From contig JAIBEW010000003.1 in the NCBI GenBank assembly GCA_019459085.1, forward strand, positions 62,001 through 126,000: a DNA stretch of 64,000 nt, in the 5' to 3' direction. The notes beneath the pieces are model-generated. The model saw only the letters and a list, made by a program, of their open reading frames with translations, was not told the DNA's origin and searched no databases. A program made the translations under genes and the position numbers. Of this stretch, positions 44,444-53,586 are shown one piece after another (positions within the stretch are counted from its first letter, which is position 1; every line of letters begins with the position of its first letter). Source of the DNA: Kaistella sp. Its GTDB lineage: Bacteria; Bacteroidota; Bacteroidia; Flavobacteriales; Weeksellaceae.

Positions 44444-45007
44444 TTATTTTTTTAATTGGTCTAATGCGATATTCAGCTTCAGGACATTTATTTTTTCAGG
44501 GCCGAAAAGACCTATGAGAGGACGTTCTGTTTTTTCTGCAATCAGTTTTTCAAGGCTCTGAGGACTTAAATTTCTGATTTTTGCAATCCGTTTTACCTGA
44601 AATTTCGCAGCCTGAACTGAAATATGAGGATCCAGACCGCTTCCACTGGCGGTAACCAGATCAACAGGTATTTCCGCTTTTGTCATTCCGGGATTCGTGA
44701 TTAAAAGGGTATCAATTCGGGCCTGAACTTCTGCGAGATATTCTTCGTTAGATGGTCCTTTGTTAATGCCTCCGGATCCGGCTGCATTATAATCAACGGC
44801 TGACGGACGGGAACGGAAATATTGATCCTGCGTAAAAGACTGCCCGATATTGGTGTAATATTTTTTTTCCTGATGTACTGTGATTTCTCCCTTTCCATTG
44901 TTCGGGGCAAGTTGTGCAATTCCCCAAACAGCCAACGGATAGAGTACTGCAAAAAATATTAGGGTCACTGCGGTAAGCTTAATGGCCGGTAAAATGTGTT
45001 TTTTCAT
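44444..45007 (-). CDS. kdpC: Potassium-transporting ATPase subunit C
   Basis: The 187-residue subunit has one N-terminal transmembrane helix (about residues 9-31) and a periplasmic domain with the KdpC hallmarks: GQSFTQDQYFRSRPSAVDYNAAGSGG and SGSGLDPHIS. KdpC stabilises the KdpFABC complex and raises K+ affinity. It begins 12 bases after kdpB. Confidence 0.96.
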   Translation of the reverse strand: MKKHILPAIKLTAVTLIFFAVLYPLAVWGIAQLAPNNGKGEITVHQEKKYYTNIGQSFTQDQYFRSRPSAVDYNAAGSGGINKGPSNEEYLAEVQARIDTLLITNPGMTKAEIPVDLVTASGSGLDPHISVQAAKFQVKRIAKIRNLSPQSLEKLIAEKTERPLIGLFGPEKINVLKLNIALDQLKK

Positions 45008-45019
45008 TGTATATGATTT

Positions 45020-47059
45020 TTAAATAAATAAAGAGACAACGATATCGATGATTTTAATCCCGATAAACGGAACCATCACGCCTCCCAATGCGTAAATAAG
45101 CAGATTTCTGCGTAATAATGCCGACGCGCCGATCGGTTTGTAAGCAACGCCCTTTAACGCCAGCGGAATCAGGAAGGGAATGATCAGTGCATTGAAGATC
45201 ACTGCCGATAAAATGGCACTTTGAGGACTGCCCAGATTCATAATATTAAGGCTTTGAAGTGCAGGGATCGCGGTGATAAAAAGAGCCGGGATGATCGCGA
45301 AATATTTGGCCACGTCGTTGGCAATACTGAAGGTGGTGAGTGTTCCGCGTGTCATGAGCAGCTGTTTGCCGATTTCCACGACCTCGATGAGTTTGGTGGG
45401 GTCATTGTCCAGATCCACCATATTTCCCGCTTCTTTTGCAGCCTGAGTTCCGCTGTTCATCGCAACACCCACATCTGCCTGCGCAAGCGCGGGTGCATCG
45501 TTTGTTCCGTCGCCCATCATGGCGACAAGCCTTCCTTCAGCCTGCTCTTTTTTGATGTAATTCATTTTGTCTTCGGGCTTGGCTTCGGCAATAAAATCGT
45601 CCACACCTGCTTTCTCGGCAATAAATTTAGCGGTCAGCGGATTATCACCCGTCACCATCACCGTTTTAATGCCCATTTTACGAAGCCTCGCAAAACGTTC
45701 CTGAATTCCGGGTTTAATAATGTCCTGTAGTTCGATCACGCCCAGAACTTTTTCATTTTCTGCTACGACCAATGGAGTGCCGCCGTTGCTGGAGATTACC
45801 TTTACTTTCTCTTCAGTTTCCACAGGAAAAGTATGGCCTGCTTTCTCCGAAATATTTTTAATAGCATCGGTCGCTCCTTTGCGGATCCGGGTGTTTTCGA
45901 AATCTATTCCCGAAGTTCTGCTCTCTGCAGAAAACGGTATAAATTGGGGATTTTTTACATCAAAAGTCTGCGGATCCACTCCGGACAGTTCAATAATTGA
46001 TTTTCCTTCGGGAGTAGAGTCACTCATGGAACTCAATACCGCAGCTCTGATCATCTGTGCTTCGCTGATGCCGTCTGCAGGGTAAAAATTGGTAGCCTTT
46101 CGGTTTCCAATAGTGATGGTTCCTGTTTTATCCAGCAGAAGAACATCAATGTCTCCCGCAGTTTCTACGGCTTTCCCGCTTTTGGTGATGACATTCGCAC
46201 GTAATGCGCGGTCCATTCCTGCAATCCCGATTGCGGAAAGTAATCCTCCAATCGTAGTGGGAATCAGACAGACAAAGAGTGCAATAAAGGACGCAATCGT
46301 AATGGGCGCATTGGCAAAATCGGCAAAAGGTTTAAGCGTGACGGTTACAATGATGAAAACCAATGTAAAGCCTGCCAGCAGAATAGTCAGTGCGATTTCG
46401 TTTGGCGTTTTTTGTCTGGACGCACCCTCGACCAAAGCGATCATTTTATCCAGAAAACTTTCCCCCGGTTCGGTGGTGACCTGTACTTTGATGTGGTCGG
46501 TCAATACTTTTGTACCGCCGGTTACCGAACTTTTATCGCCGCCCGATTCCCGGATTACAGGCGCAGATTCCCCCGTGATGGCACTCTCGTCGATTGTTGC
46601 AAGACCTTCAATAATTTCTCCGTCGGTAGGGATGATGTCGCCTGCTTCACAGATAAATACGTCTCCCTTTTTAAGTTGTGAGGAAGAAATCATTTCTCCG
46701 TTTTCCAGTCTTGCAGGAGTTTCTTCGCGAGTTTTTCTTAAACTGTCGGCCTGTGCTTTGCCACGCGCCTCAGCAATGGCTTCCGCAAAATTGGCGAAGA
46801 GCAGCGTCAGCAGTAAGATGAGGAATACGGCAAAGTTATAGCCGAAACTTCCCTGGGATTTTTCTCCGGTCAGGGTCCATAAAGAAACGATGAGCATCAC
46901 GGCGGTTCCGATTTCTACGGTAAACATCACCGGATTCCGGAACATGAGTTTTGGATTGAGTTTCACAAAAGAGTGCACTAAAGCTTCGTTCAGCAGCTCT
47001 TTTTGAAACAGGGAGGTATGATCTGATTTCATTTTATTATTTTTATAAGTAATGCTCAT
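45020..47059 (-). CDS. kdpB: Potassium-transporting P-type ATPase subunit B
   Basis: The 679-residue catalytic subunit has the P-type ATPase motifs: phosphorylated D310 in [14 protein letters not shown] in the actuator domain (ITGESAPVI), KGA in the nucleotide-binding domain ([11 protein letters not shown]) and [10 protein letters not shown] in the hinge. It hydrolyses ATP to drive K+ through KdpA in the inner membrane. The start at 47059 overlaps the kdpA stop by one base (TAATG); M10 at 47032 is an alternative that gives a standard N-terminus. Confidence 0.97.
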   Translation of the reverse strand: MSITYKNNKMKSDHTSLFQKELLNEALVHSFVKLNPKLMFRNPVMFTVEIGTAVMLIVSLWTLTGEKSQGSFGYNFAVFLILLLTLLFANFAEAIAEARGKAQADSLRKTREETPARLENGEMISSSQLKKGDVFICEAGDIIPTDGEIIEGLATIDESAITGESAPVIRESGGDKSSVTGGTKVLTDHIKVQVTTEPGESFLDKMIALVEGASRQKTPNEIALTILLAGFTLVFIIVTVTLKPFADFANAPITIASFIALFVCLIPTTIGGLLSAIGIAGMDRALRANVITKSGKAVETAGDIDVLLLDKTGTITIGNRKATNFYPADGISEAQMIRAAVLSSMSDSTPEGKSIIELSGVDPQTFDVKNPQFIPFSAESRTSGIDFENTRIRKGATDAIKNISEKAGHTFPVETEEKVKVISSNGGTPLVVAENEKVLGVIELQDIIKPGIQERFARLRKMGIKTVMVTGDNPLTAKFIAEKAGVDDFIAEAKPEDKMNYIKKEQAEGRLVAMMGDGTNDAPALAQADVGVAMNSGTQAAKEAGNMVDLDNDPTKLIEVVEIGKQLLMTRGTLTTFSIANDVAKYFAIIPALFITAIPALQSLNIMNLGSPQSAILSAVIFNALIIPFLIPLALKGVAYKPIGASALLRRNLLIYALGGVMVPFIGIKIIDIVVSLFI

Positions 47060-48747
47060 TATTTCATTGAAAAATATTCGGCGATAGGTCCTAAAGTCAG
47101 CGCAGGGAAAAATGCCAGCGCAGCAATGATGGCGATAACTGCAAATACCATCAGACCGAATGTTGAGGTATCTGTTTTTAAAGTTCCATTTCCTTCGGGG
47201 ATGTATTTTTTACCGGCCAGTAATCCCGCGATGGCGATGGGTCCGATAATGGGTAAAAATCTGCCTAAAATCAAAACAAAACCTGTTGTGATGTTCCACC
47301 ATAAATTATTGTCGCCAAGTCCTTCAAATCCGCTTCCGTTGTTCGCCGAAGAGGATGTATATTCATACAGGATTTCGCTGAACCCGTGATAGCCGGGATT
47401 GTTAAGGGTAGATGCGCCCTGTTCCGGAAAAGCAGTGGCCAAGGCGGTGCCCACTAAAATCAGGAAAGGATGGAGGAGGGCAATGATCATCGCGATTTTC
47501 ATTTCTCTGGCTTCAATTTTTTTACCCATAAATTCCGGAGTCCGGCCCACCATTAATCCGCTGATGAAAACCGCAAGAATAATGAAGATGAAAAAGTTTA
47601 AAAGTCCGACACCGTTTCCGCCATAAAAAGCATTTACCATCATGGCCAGCAATTCATTCATTCCCGACAGCGGCATGGTACTGTCGTGCATGGAGTTCAC
47701 CGAACCGGTTGAAATTACCGTGGTCACAATACTCCAGAAGCCGGAAGCGGCTGCACCCAAACGTATTTCTTTTCCTTCGGTCGCACCTAATGTATTATCA
47801 ATTCCCATTGCTGCAATAGTGGGATTTCCGTTCATTTCCATATTGATGTTGGGAATTGCAAGCAGTAAAAATCCAACCGTCATGACCCCAAAGATCATCC
47901 ACGCAAACTTCTTTCTTCTGATAAAATAGCCGAACGCAAAGATCATCGCCATCGGAATGATGAGCTGGGCTACCATTTCAACCATGTTGGTGAAATAACT
48001 GGGATTTTCAAAAGGATGTGCAGAATTGACTCCGAAGAATCCTCCGCCGTTGGTTCCTACGTGTTTAATGGCAATAAATGCAGCAGCGGGACCGGTAGAA
48101 ACTTCTACAGTATCGCCCTGCAAAGTAGTGATCTGATCTTTGCCATCAAAAGTCATGGGTGTGCCGTTAAAAACCAACAGCAAAGCAACTGCAAACGAAA
48201 CCGGCAAAAGAATTCTGGTGCAGGATTTAAGGAAAAAGTCATAGAAATTTCCTAACTCAACAGTAGTTTTCTCGCGAAACGCCCTGAACAGAATGGCAGC
48301 GGCAGCCAAACCGGTTCCCGCACTTACAAACTGCAGAAACATCAGCCACATTTGGCCCAGATAACTGAGACCGGTTTCCCCTGAATAATGCTGCAGATTG
48401 CAGTTCACCACAAACGATATGGTTGTGTTAAATGCAAGATCAGCGCTCATGTTCGGGTTGTTGTCGGGATTGAGCGGCAGCCACTGCTGAGTCATTAAAA
48501 TTCCCATTCCGAGGAGAAACCAGACAAAGTTAATGGTTAATAATGCGGTCATGTGCTCTTTCCAGTTCATTTCTCTGGTGGAGACGATGCCGCTGATTTT
48601 ATAGAATATTTTTTCTATAGGGTTAAACAGCGGGTCGAGCAGTGTTTTCTCGCCTCCGTAAACCTTGGCAATGTATTTACCAAAGGGTATTGCCAAAGCA
48701 ATAGACGCGGCAAACATTACGATAATTCCTAAAATTTCTGTGTTCAT
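47059..48747 (-). CDS. kdpA: Potassium-transporting ATPase subunit A
   Basis: The 562-residue membrane protein is the K+-selective subunit, homologous to Trk/Ktr channels with four pore loops. Visible conserved segments include [16 protein letters not shown], the selectivity region [22 protein letters not shown] and [14 protein letters not shown]. Length agrees with the E. coli protein (557 residues). It follows kdpF by 26 bases and is translationally coupled to kdpB. Confidence 0.97.
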   Translation of the reverse strand: MNTEILGIIVMFAASIALAIPFGKYIAKVYGGEKTLLDPLFNPIEKIFYKISGIVSTREMNWKEHMTALLTINFVWFLLGMGILMTQQWLPLNPDNNPNMSADLAFNTTISFVVNCNLQHYSGETGLSYLGQMWLMFLQFVSAGTGLAAAAILFRAFREKTTVELGNFYDFFLKSCTRILLPVSFAVALLLVFNGTPMTFDGKDQITTLQGDTVEVSTGPAAAFIAIKHVGTNGGGFFGVNSAHPFENPSYFTNMVEMVAQLIIPMAMIFAFGYFIRRKKFAWMIFGVMTVGFLLLAIPNINMEMNGNPTIAAMGIDNTLGATEGKEIRLGAAASGFWSIVTTVISTGSVNSMHDSTMPLSGMNELLAMMVNAFYGGNGVGLLNFFIFIILAVFISGLMVGRTPEFMGKKIEAREMKIAMIIALLHPFLILVGTALATAFPEQGASTLNNPGYHGFSEILYEYTSSSANNGSGFEGLGDNNLWWNITTGFVLILGRFLPIIGPIAIAGLLAGKKYIPEGNGTLKTDTSTFGLMVFAVIAIIAALAFFPALTLGPIAEYFSMK

Positions 48748-48773
48748 TTTTTATACAGTTTATAATAAGCGGT

Positions 48774-48851
48774 TTAAAATTTTTCCGGTTTCAGCAATAC
48801 ATAAATGATGTAGAGAAAAACCAAGATGGCTAGGATGAAGAGTGCAGTCAT
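48774..48851 (-). CDS. kdpF: Potassium-transporting ATPase subunit F
   Basis: A 25-codon frame encodes a single hydrophobic helix that ends in a basic C-terminus with the KPEKF tail. Size, hydrophobicity and position directly before kdpA match KdpF, the small stabilising subunit of the Kdp complex (29 residues in E. coli). KdpF is often missed by gene callers because of its length. Confidence 0.85.
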   Translation of the reverse strand: MTALFILAILVFLYIIYVLLKPEKF

Positions 48852-48917
48852 GTTATTGAATTTTGATGAAGTTGTTATTTGTGAAATCTCGTGTGTGAAG
48901 TTTAGGTCAGTTCTGTT

Positions 48918-49001
48918 TTAGATCTTCTCAAAAAAATCTATTGATTTTAGAAAGAGTGCAAAGCAGGCTGCTCCTGCAGCAGTTAAAATAATTGTCAACA
49001 T
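48918..49001 (-). CDS. 27-residue membrane peptide upstream of kdpF
   Basis: ATG 49001 opens a 27-codon frame ending with TAA at 48918. The product starts with a hydrophobic helix (MLTIILTAAGAACFALFLKS) and ends in IDFFEKI. It lies 66 bases upstream of kdpF and reads in the same direction, so it would be the first gene of the kdp transcript. A single helix with an amphipathic charged tail resembles KdpF-like or regulatory micropeptides. Function unknown. A role as an accessory Kdp subunit or sensor is an inference from position. Confidence 0.55.
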   Translation of the reverse strand: MLTIILTAAGAACFALFLKSIDFFEKI

Positions 49002-49160
49002 TGTTTTTGAATTAATTTGTTTAGTATGTGAATATGTTCAATCAGAGTTTAAAATTCACGCGTTACAACTCTACATACTAATGACATACCGGCAGTGTCA
49101 GTTTAATCTTAACTAATTGAATGTTAATTATTTAATAAGTGATTGCAAAATTTAGGAAAC
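49002..49160. other. Leader region of the kdp operon
   Basis: This AT-rich region lies between the sigma-54 regulator terminator and the first kdp gene and should hold the kdp promoter. A minus-strand near-match to a -7 box (TAAATTTTG, one extra T) is near 49146-49154. I could not find a good sigma-54 (-24/-12) GG-N10-GC pair. Confidence 0.35.
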
Positions 49161-49186
49161 AAAAAAAGCCTATCAAAATGATAGAC
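49161..49186 (-). terminator. Terminator of the sigma-54 regulator gene
   Basis: On the minus strand GTCTATCA pairs with TGATAGGC (one G-T wobble) around a TTT loop and is followed by seven T residues. It separates the regulator transcript from the kdp genes. Confidence 0.75.
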
Positions 49187-49221
49187 TTATTATCAGAAGG
49201 GAAGGATTGGATTTGAATTTT

Positions 49222-50571
49222 TTAAATTTCGTTCAACCTGTATTCGTCAATTTTTCTGTATAGCGTAGCAATGCCAATCTCCAGAAGGCGGGCCGCTTCA
49301 GCTTTATTTCCGTGGGTATGGTTCAGAACCTTCTGAATGTGGAGTTTCTCCACACTTTGGAGTGAAAAGGCCGAAAGTTGCTTTCCGGATTTCACGGACG
49401 ATTTAATCTGAATTTCAATGGGCAGATCGTCTAATGACAGTTCTGTACCTGTATTCAGGATTACCGCTCTTTCGATGACGTTCTTAAGTTCGCGGATATT
49501 CCCTTTCCATAGATGTTGTTTTAAAGCGGTAAAAAAATCGGGATGAACAGAGAGGATTTTTTTATTCATTTTATGACCGAAAAAATCAATAAAATGCTGT
49601 GCGACAACTGCAATGTCTTCAACTCTTTCCCGCAATGCAGGCAATGGGATCTGAAAAACCGAAATGCGGTAAAACAGATCTTCGCGGAAGCGACCAAGTT
49701 CTATTTCATGCTCCAGATCGCGGTTTGTGGCTGCAATAATCCGCACATTTACTTTTGTAGGTTTTGTTTCGCCTACTTTTAAAAATTCTCCGGACTCGAT
49801 GACCCGCAACAACTTTGCCTGCAGGTCCAGAGCCATTTCGCCCAGTTCATCCAGAAAAATAGTCCCGTTATGCGCCTCTTCAAACAGACCTTTCCGGTCT
49901 TTTGACGCACCTGTAAATGCTCCGGCTTTATGACCGAACATTTCGCTTTCCAGTAAATCATGGCTGAAGGCTGAACAGTTTATGGCAACAAAATGCTCCT
50001 TGCTTCGGCTGCTTTCCTGATGGATGGCCTGTGCAAAAACTTCTTTACCGGTTCCGGTTTCGCCGGTTAACAGAACCGAGGTGTCTGTTCTGGCGACTTT
50101 TTTTGCCAGTTCAACGACCTGAATTAAAGATTTAGACTTTCCTATGATTTTATCAAACGAATGCTTTTCGTCCAGCTGTTTTTCCAGCTGCTGCACTCTT
50201 TTGGTCAGCGCAGCCTTTTCGCATGCACTGTATAAAAGCGGGATGATTCTGTTATGATCATCACCTTTCGTGAGGTAATCAAAAGCGCCGTTTTTCATGG
50301 CCTGCACACCGTCAGGAATATTTCCGTAAGCGGTAAGCAGAATAACTTCGGTAGCCGGATATTTTTCTTTGATGATTTTTAAAAGTTCCACGCCGCTTCC
50401 GTCAGAAAGCCTTACATCGCAAAGCACGACATCAATTTCACACTGCGTCAACTTCTTCAGCCCCGACCTGCAGTCAGAAGCCTGTAAGACCTCGAATCCT
50501 TCCAAACTGATGATTCTGGCAAGTAAGGATCTGATTTTTTCTTCGTCGTCAATAATCAGAATTTTTTTCAA
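49222..50571 (-). CDS. NtrC-type sigma-54-dependent response regulator
   Basis: The 449-residue protein has three domains: a receiver (residues 1-120, phospho-acceptor D52 in LCDVRLS), an AAA+ sigma-54 activation domain (140-375; Walker A GETGTGKE, GAFTGA loop 217-222, Walker B IFLDE 238-242) and a C-terminal Fis-type helix-turn-helix (NKAEAARLLEIGIATLYRKIDEYRL). It activates transcription by sigma-54 polymerase. It lies upstream of the kdp genes where a KdpE (OmpR-type) regulator would be expected, so it probably regulates kdp with the histidine kinase at the far end. A terminator separates it from kdp. Confidence 0.95.
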   Translation of the reverse strand: MKKILIIDDEEKIRSLLARIISLEGFEVLQASDCRSGLKKLTQCEIDVVLCDVRLSDGSGVELLKIIKEKYPATEVILLTAYGNIPDGVQAMKNGAFDYLTKGDDHNRIIPLLYSACEKAALTKRVQQLEKQLDEKHSFDKIIGKSKSLIQVVELAKKVARTDTSVLLTGETGTGKEVFAQAIHQESSRSKEHFVAINCSAFSHDLLESEMFGHKAGAFTGASKDRKGLFEEAHNGTIFLDELGEMALDLQAKLLRVIESGEFLKVGETKPTKVNVRIIAATNRDLEHEIELGRFREDLFYRISVFQIPLPALRERVEDIAVVAQHFIDFFGHKMNKKILSVHPDFFTALKQHLWKGNIRELKNVIERAVILNTGTELSLDDLPIEIQIKSSVKSGKQLSAFSLQSVEKLHIQKVLNHTHGNKAEAARLLEIGIATLYRKIDEYRLNEI

Positions 50572-50738
50572 AATAGAAAATGTTAAATAGGTACAAATCT
50601 AGCAATATATTCGCTGCTGCAGCACCTCTGTAGAAAATCTGTCGCACGAAGTATAGTACAATATCGGGCGGCAAACCCAGTTATAAGCTCAGATAATTAG
50701 GTAATTTCAAGGAACTTGTATAAAATATGTTAAAAAGA

Positions 50739-50768
50739 TTGCATATTTCATTTATAGTTGTATCTTGC
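50739..50768 (+). promoter_or_regulatory. Promoter of the RNA-binding protein gene
   Basis: A TTG at 50739-50741 is 19 bases from TATCTTGC at 50761-50768, a near match to the Bacteroidota TTG-N19-TAnnTTTG promoter. It implies a 5' untranslated leader of about 90 bases. Confidence 0.45.
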
Positions 50769-50860
50769 AACCGTTTTTATATCCGAAATCAATTGATGTT
50801 CATCCATTGTTGAGTTTCCTTTATAATTGACAATCAAGTATTAATTTTTTAATTTTTTTT

Positions 50861-51217
50861 ATGATGAACATTTTTGTTTCAAACATTAATTACGCAACCA
50901 AAGAAGAGTCGTTGCAAGATTTATTTTCAGAATTTGGAGAAGTATCTTCTGCCAAAATTATCACAGACAGAGAAACCGGGAGATCTAGAGGATTCGGTTT
51001 CGTAGAAATGAGCGACGAAGATGGCAAAAACGCCATTGAAGCTTTAAACGGAAAAGAATTGGACGGTAAAGAACTTAACATTTCGGAAGCTAAACCAAGA
51101 GAAGACAAACCAAGAAGAAGTTTCGACAACAACCGAGGCGGAGGCGGAGGTTATGGTGGCGGCAACCGTGGAGGTGGCGGTTACGGTGGAGAAAGTCGTG
51201 GCGGTTCAAACTGGTAA
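50861..51217 (+). CDS. Single-RRM RNA-binding protein with Gly-rich tail
   Basis: The 118-residue protein has one RNA recognition motif (residues 2-78) with RNP2 (IFVSNI) and RNP1 (RSRGFGFVEM), then a Gly/Arg/Tyr-rich disordered tail (RGGGGGYGGGNRGG-type). This is the bacterial Rbp layout of glycine-rich RNA-binding proteins, known from cyanobacteria and Bacteroidota and often cold-induced. It should bind single-stranded RNA and may act in RNA metabolism. The start is MM at 50861 or 50864. The long AT-rich leader may carry regulation. A strong terminator follows. Confidence 0.93.
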   Translation: MMNIFVSNINYATKEESLQDLFSEFGEVSSAKIITDRETGRSRGFGFVEMSDEDGKNAIEALNGKELDGKELNISEAKPREDKPRRSFDNNRGGGGGYGGGNRGGGGYGGESRGGSNW

Positions 51218-51239
51218 GATTTTATCTACAAAAATAATC

Positions 51240-51264
51240 AAGCGGCTTTTAAGCCGCTTTTTTT
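51240..51264 (+). terminator. Terminator of the RNA-binding protein gene
   Basis: AAGCGGCTT pairs with AAGCCGCTT around TT, followed by a T run. It also sits just beyond the 3' end of the convergent gene. Confidence 0.75.
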
Positions 51265-51269
51265 GTGTT

Positions 51270-53057
51270 CTATTTTTTGCTGTTTTTTCTGAGGAGAACA
51301 TAACCGTCATTAAAGTAAATTCTTTTGCTGGTCATCTCCTCAACCGCAATATTTTCGAAAATGATTTTTACGCTGTAGTCTCCCAATTCACCTTCCGTTG
51401 AAATTTCAGGGACTTCAAACCTTCCGGTTTTATCCTGATACTTTTCGGCTGTTTGTATGATGAATTCAGAAACATCCCACTTTTCTGTGCCATTCAATGT
51501 GATTTCCAAAAACGGATTTTGAACGCCGTTTCTATTTTTTATGCTGAAAACATCGTTATTAACCGTAATGCCTTTGTCGTAAAAGCTGCTGATCCTGCTT
51601 ACATAATCGTAATCCGAAATATTCTGAAATTTATTTACAGACACAATTTCAACACGGTGCGAATCCGTTTTCTTCGTCTGTTCCACATTTTTAAAACGGT
51701 TCCGAAGGCTATACTGAACTCCGGAGGAATTCAGGTCGTTTAAACTTTCAGCGATCGCTTTTTGGTCGGCTGTCGTTAGAAAATTCAGCAGTACCTTTTT
51801 TTCCTGCCGTTCTGCAAGGAATCCGAATTTGTCTGAAACTTCATCAGCAACGGTATCCGAAACTTTTTTACCAAAATCAATTGTGCCGTTTTTAAGCAAA
51901 TTATTACTGACTAAAACATTTTTTAATTCCGTTTTCTGACTTCTTTTTGCCACCGAAAAAGCATTAAGAAACGGAAATACCAGCGAAAACATCCCAAAAG
52001 CAAACAGACTTACCGGCACAAATTTGATGGTGGAGTTTTTAACAAAAATAAAATAAAGGACTACGGAAGTCAACCACAGAGCCAGTAACAGCACAAAATA
52101 CCTCGGTTCGGTATAACCGTATTCTAAAATTCTCGTGAAGATGGCTGTGAAAAGTAGGATGATGAGCGGAAGCAGCGTAAAATAAAAGATTTTTGAAAAT
52201 ATCTTCACCCAGGATCTGGTGGAGCCTTCTTTTAAAGGATGAACGAGCAGTAAAGCCAAAATTCCCACCACCGAATACGCCAGAATAAGATACGACACCC
52301 AACCGCGCGGCAGTTCCCAGTTGATGAGGATTTTCGCGGAATAGAAGTAGAGGATCACCGCGTAAATCAGCAGCAGCGGAATAAGGATGTACTGGGTGAA
52401 AAACTTCAGGATCAACGGATAATTCCCGTCTTTTTCAAGATGTTTCAGGCCTTTTTCATTAAACAGTAAAAAGATGAAACAGCTCCCGAAAATGGATAAA
52501 AGATAAAATGTTTCCGTGTAATACCGGTCATCCAGGTTAAAGTCGAAAAGCTTGTCTACCGCCAAAATCGCCAGTTCAACTCCGCCGGTTAAAACGCCTG
52601 TGAAAACTGCGGTTAAAAAAGTACTGATGAAAAGATTCTTGTTGTACTGCCAGAAATTCAATTCCTTTTTAGCGCCGATAAAGGCAATAAAAGAGACGAG
52701 AAGATGCGACAGGATAAAAGTTGGAATGATCAGAAATGCATACCGTTCACCGAAATGTTTTTCTTCATCAGGAAGTAAAAAATAGAAGAAAATCAGGAAA
52801 ATAACACCGGCAATTTCGATCAGCAGACCTTTTCCAATCCTTTCGGAAAGCATTTTAAGGGCAAACATGAGCGAAATTCCCAAACAGGCCACCAACGAAA
52901 ACCGGATGAAAACAAAATAATTTTCGTTGGCACTGTAATTCCCGTCAGCAAAACACATCAGTGAAACCGCACCGAGAAAAGCCATCAGCAGAACCATTGG
53001 GTAACCGGTGAGGACGGTTCCTGTTTTTCCGAAAATTTCCCTGATTTTTTGGCGCAT
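51270..53057 (-). CDS. Polytopic membrane protein, DUF4153-like
   Basis: The 595-residue protein has about ten hydrophobic helices in its first 370 residues (VLLMAFLGAVSLMCFADG, LIIPTFILSHLLVSFIAFIG, VSYLILAYSVVGILALLLV and others) and a soluble C-terminal domain of about 220 residues. The pattern is that of the DUF4153 family, whose function is not established. It follows the BlaI-like regulator by 11 bases, where a BlaR1/MecR1 sensor would usually be found. The soluble tail contains no HExxH zinc site, so it is not an M56 peptidase. Confidence 0.75.
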   Translation of the reverse strand: MRQKIREIFGKTGTVLTGYPMVLLMAFLGAVSLMCFADGNYSANENYFVFIRFSLVACLGISLMFALKMLSERIGKGLLIEIAGVIFLIFFYFLLPDEEKHFGERYAFLIIPTFILSHLLVSFIAFIGAKKELNFWQYNKNLFISTFLTAVFTGVLTGGVELAILAVDKLFDFNLDDRYYTETFYLLSIFGSCFIFLLFNEKGLKHLEKDGNYPLILKFFTQYILIPLLLIYAVILYFYSAKILINWELPRGWVSYLILAYSVVGILALLLVHPLKEGSTRSWVKIFSKIFYFTLLPLIILLFTAIFTRILEYGYTEPRYFVLLLALWLTSVVLYFIFVKNSTIKFVPVSLFAFGMFSLVFPFLNAFSVAKRSQKTELKNVLVSNNLLKNGTIDFGKKVSDTVADEVSDKFGFLAERQEKKVLLNFLTTADQKAIAESLNDLNSSGVQYSLRNRFKNVEQTKKTDSHRVEIVSVNKFQNISDYDYVSRISSFYDKGITVNNDVFSIKNRNGVQNPFLEITLNGTEKWDVSEFIIQTAEKYQDKTGRFEVPEISTEGELGDYSVKIIFENIAVEEMTSKRIYFNDGYVLLRKNSKK

Positions 53058-53068
53058 GATCTGGAGCT

Positions 53069-53542
53069 TTATTTTTTCTTCTTTTTGTCTTTCTTTTTGC
53101 CTTTCTTCTTCGGTTTTTTGTCCGAGGTTATTTCTTCAATAAAATCACTCATGGCAGTTTCCTTTTTGGTGGCCGAAACTGAAGTTTTGTTTTTGAGGTT
53201 TACAAAAGGTTCAAGCTCGGTGGTTTTCAGCAGTTTTTCATCAAGAAGGGTTTTTACGAGTTCAGTTCCTGAGTTCTGAAAGTAGCTCGCTAAAAATATT
53301 TGAAGCTGAAATTTTTTATAATCTTCAAGTGGAACGGCAACGGTATATTTGAAAATCCTGCCTTCTTTTTCGGTGGTTAGGAAATCTTTTTCCACCAAAA
53401 TCTTCATAAACGTCGAAACGGTGTTCTGATGGGGTTTCGGTTCAGGATATTGCTCCATAACCTCTCTCATGTAGGCGGAATTAAGTTTCCATAAAATGTT
53501 CATCAGTATTTCTTCGGCAGGAGTCAGCGTCTTTATTTTCAT
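53069..53542 (-). CDS. BlaI/MecI-family transcriptional regulator with Lys-rich tail
   Basis: The 157-residue protein has the BlaI/MecI winged helix (residues 1-75: TPAEEILMNILWKLNSAYMREVMEQ, QNTVSTFMKILVEKDFLTTEKEGRIFKYT) and a dimerisation region. It ends in a strongly basic tail of about 17 residues made mostly of Lys. BlaI-type repressors are normally released by cleavage by a BlaR1-type sensor; none is adjacent. The gene precedes a DUF4153-type gene by 11 bases and follows a PAP2 phosphatase gene by 44 bases, so the three are probably one transcript. Confidence 0.88.
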   Translation of the reverse strand: MKIKTLTPAEEILMNILWKLNSAYMREVMEQYPEPKPHQNTVSTFMKILVEKDFLTTEKEGRIFKYTVAVPLEDYKKFQLQIFLASYFQNSGTELVKTLLDEKLLKTTELEPFVNLKNKTSVSATKKETAMSDFIEEITSDKKPKKKGKKKDKKKKK

Positions 53543-53586
53543 CTGTTTTTTTATGTTATTCTTTTAAATTTGAAGTTATTGCGAGG

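Noticed and set aside
46089-46841. 250-codon open frame on the plus strand
   Set aside because: It is antisense to kdpB, whose P-type ATPase motifs are intact.
49002-49221. Sigma-54 promoter upstream of kdp
   Set aside because: I looked for a GG-N10-GC pair on the minus strand and found none convincing, despite the nearby sigma-54 activator.
53069-53542. A finding line with wrong end coordinate for the BlaI unit
   Set aside because: One finding entry (interest 0) has an erroneous end coordinate and makes no claim; the valid entry spans 51270-54189.
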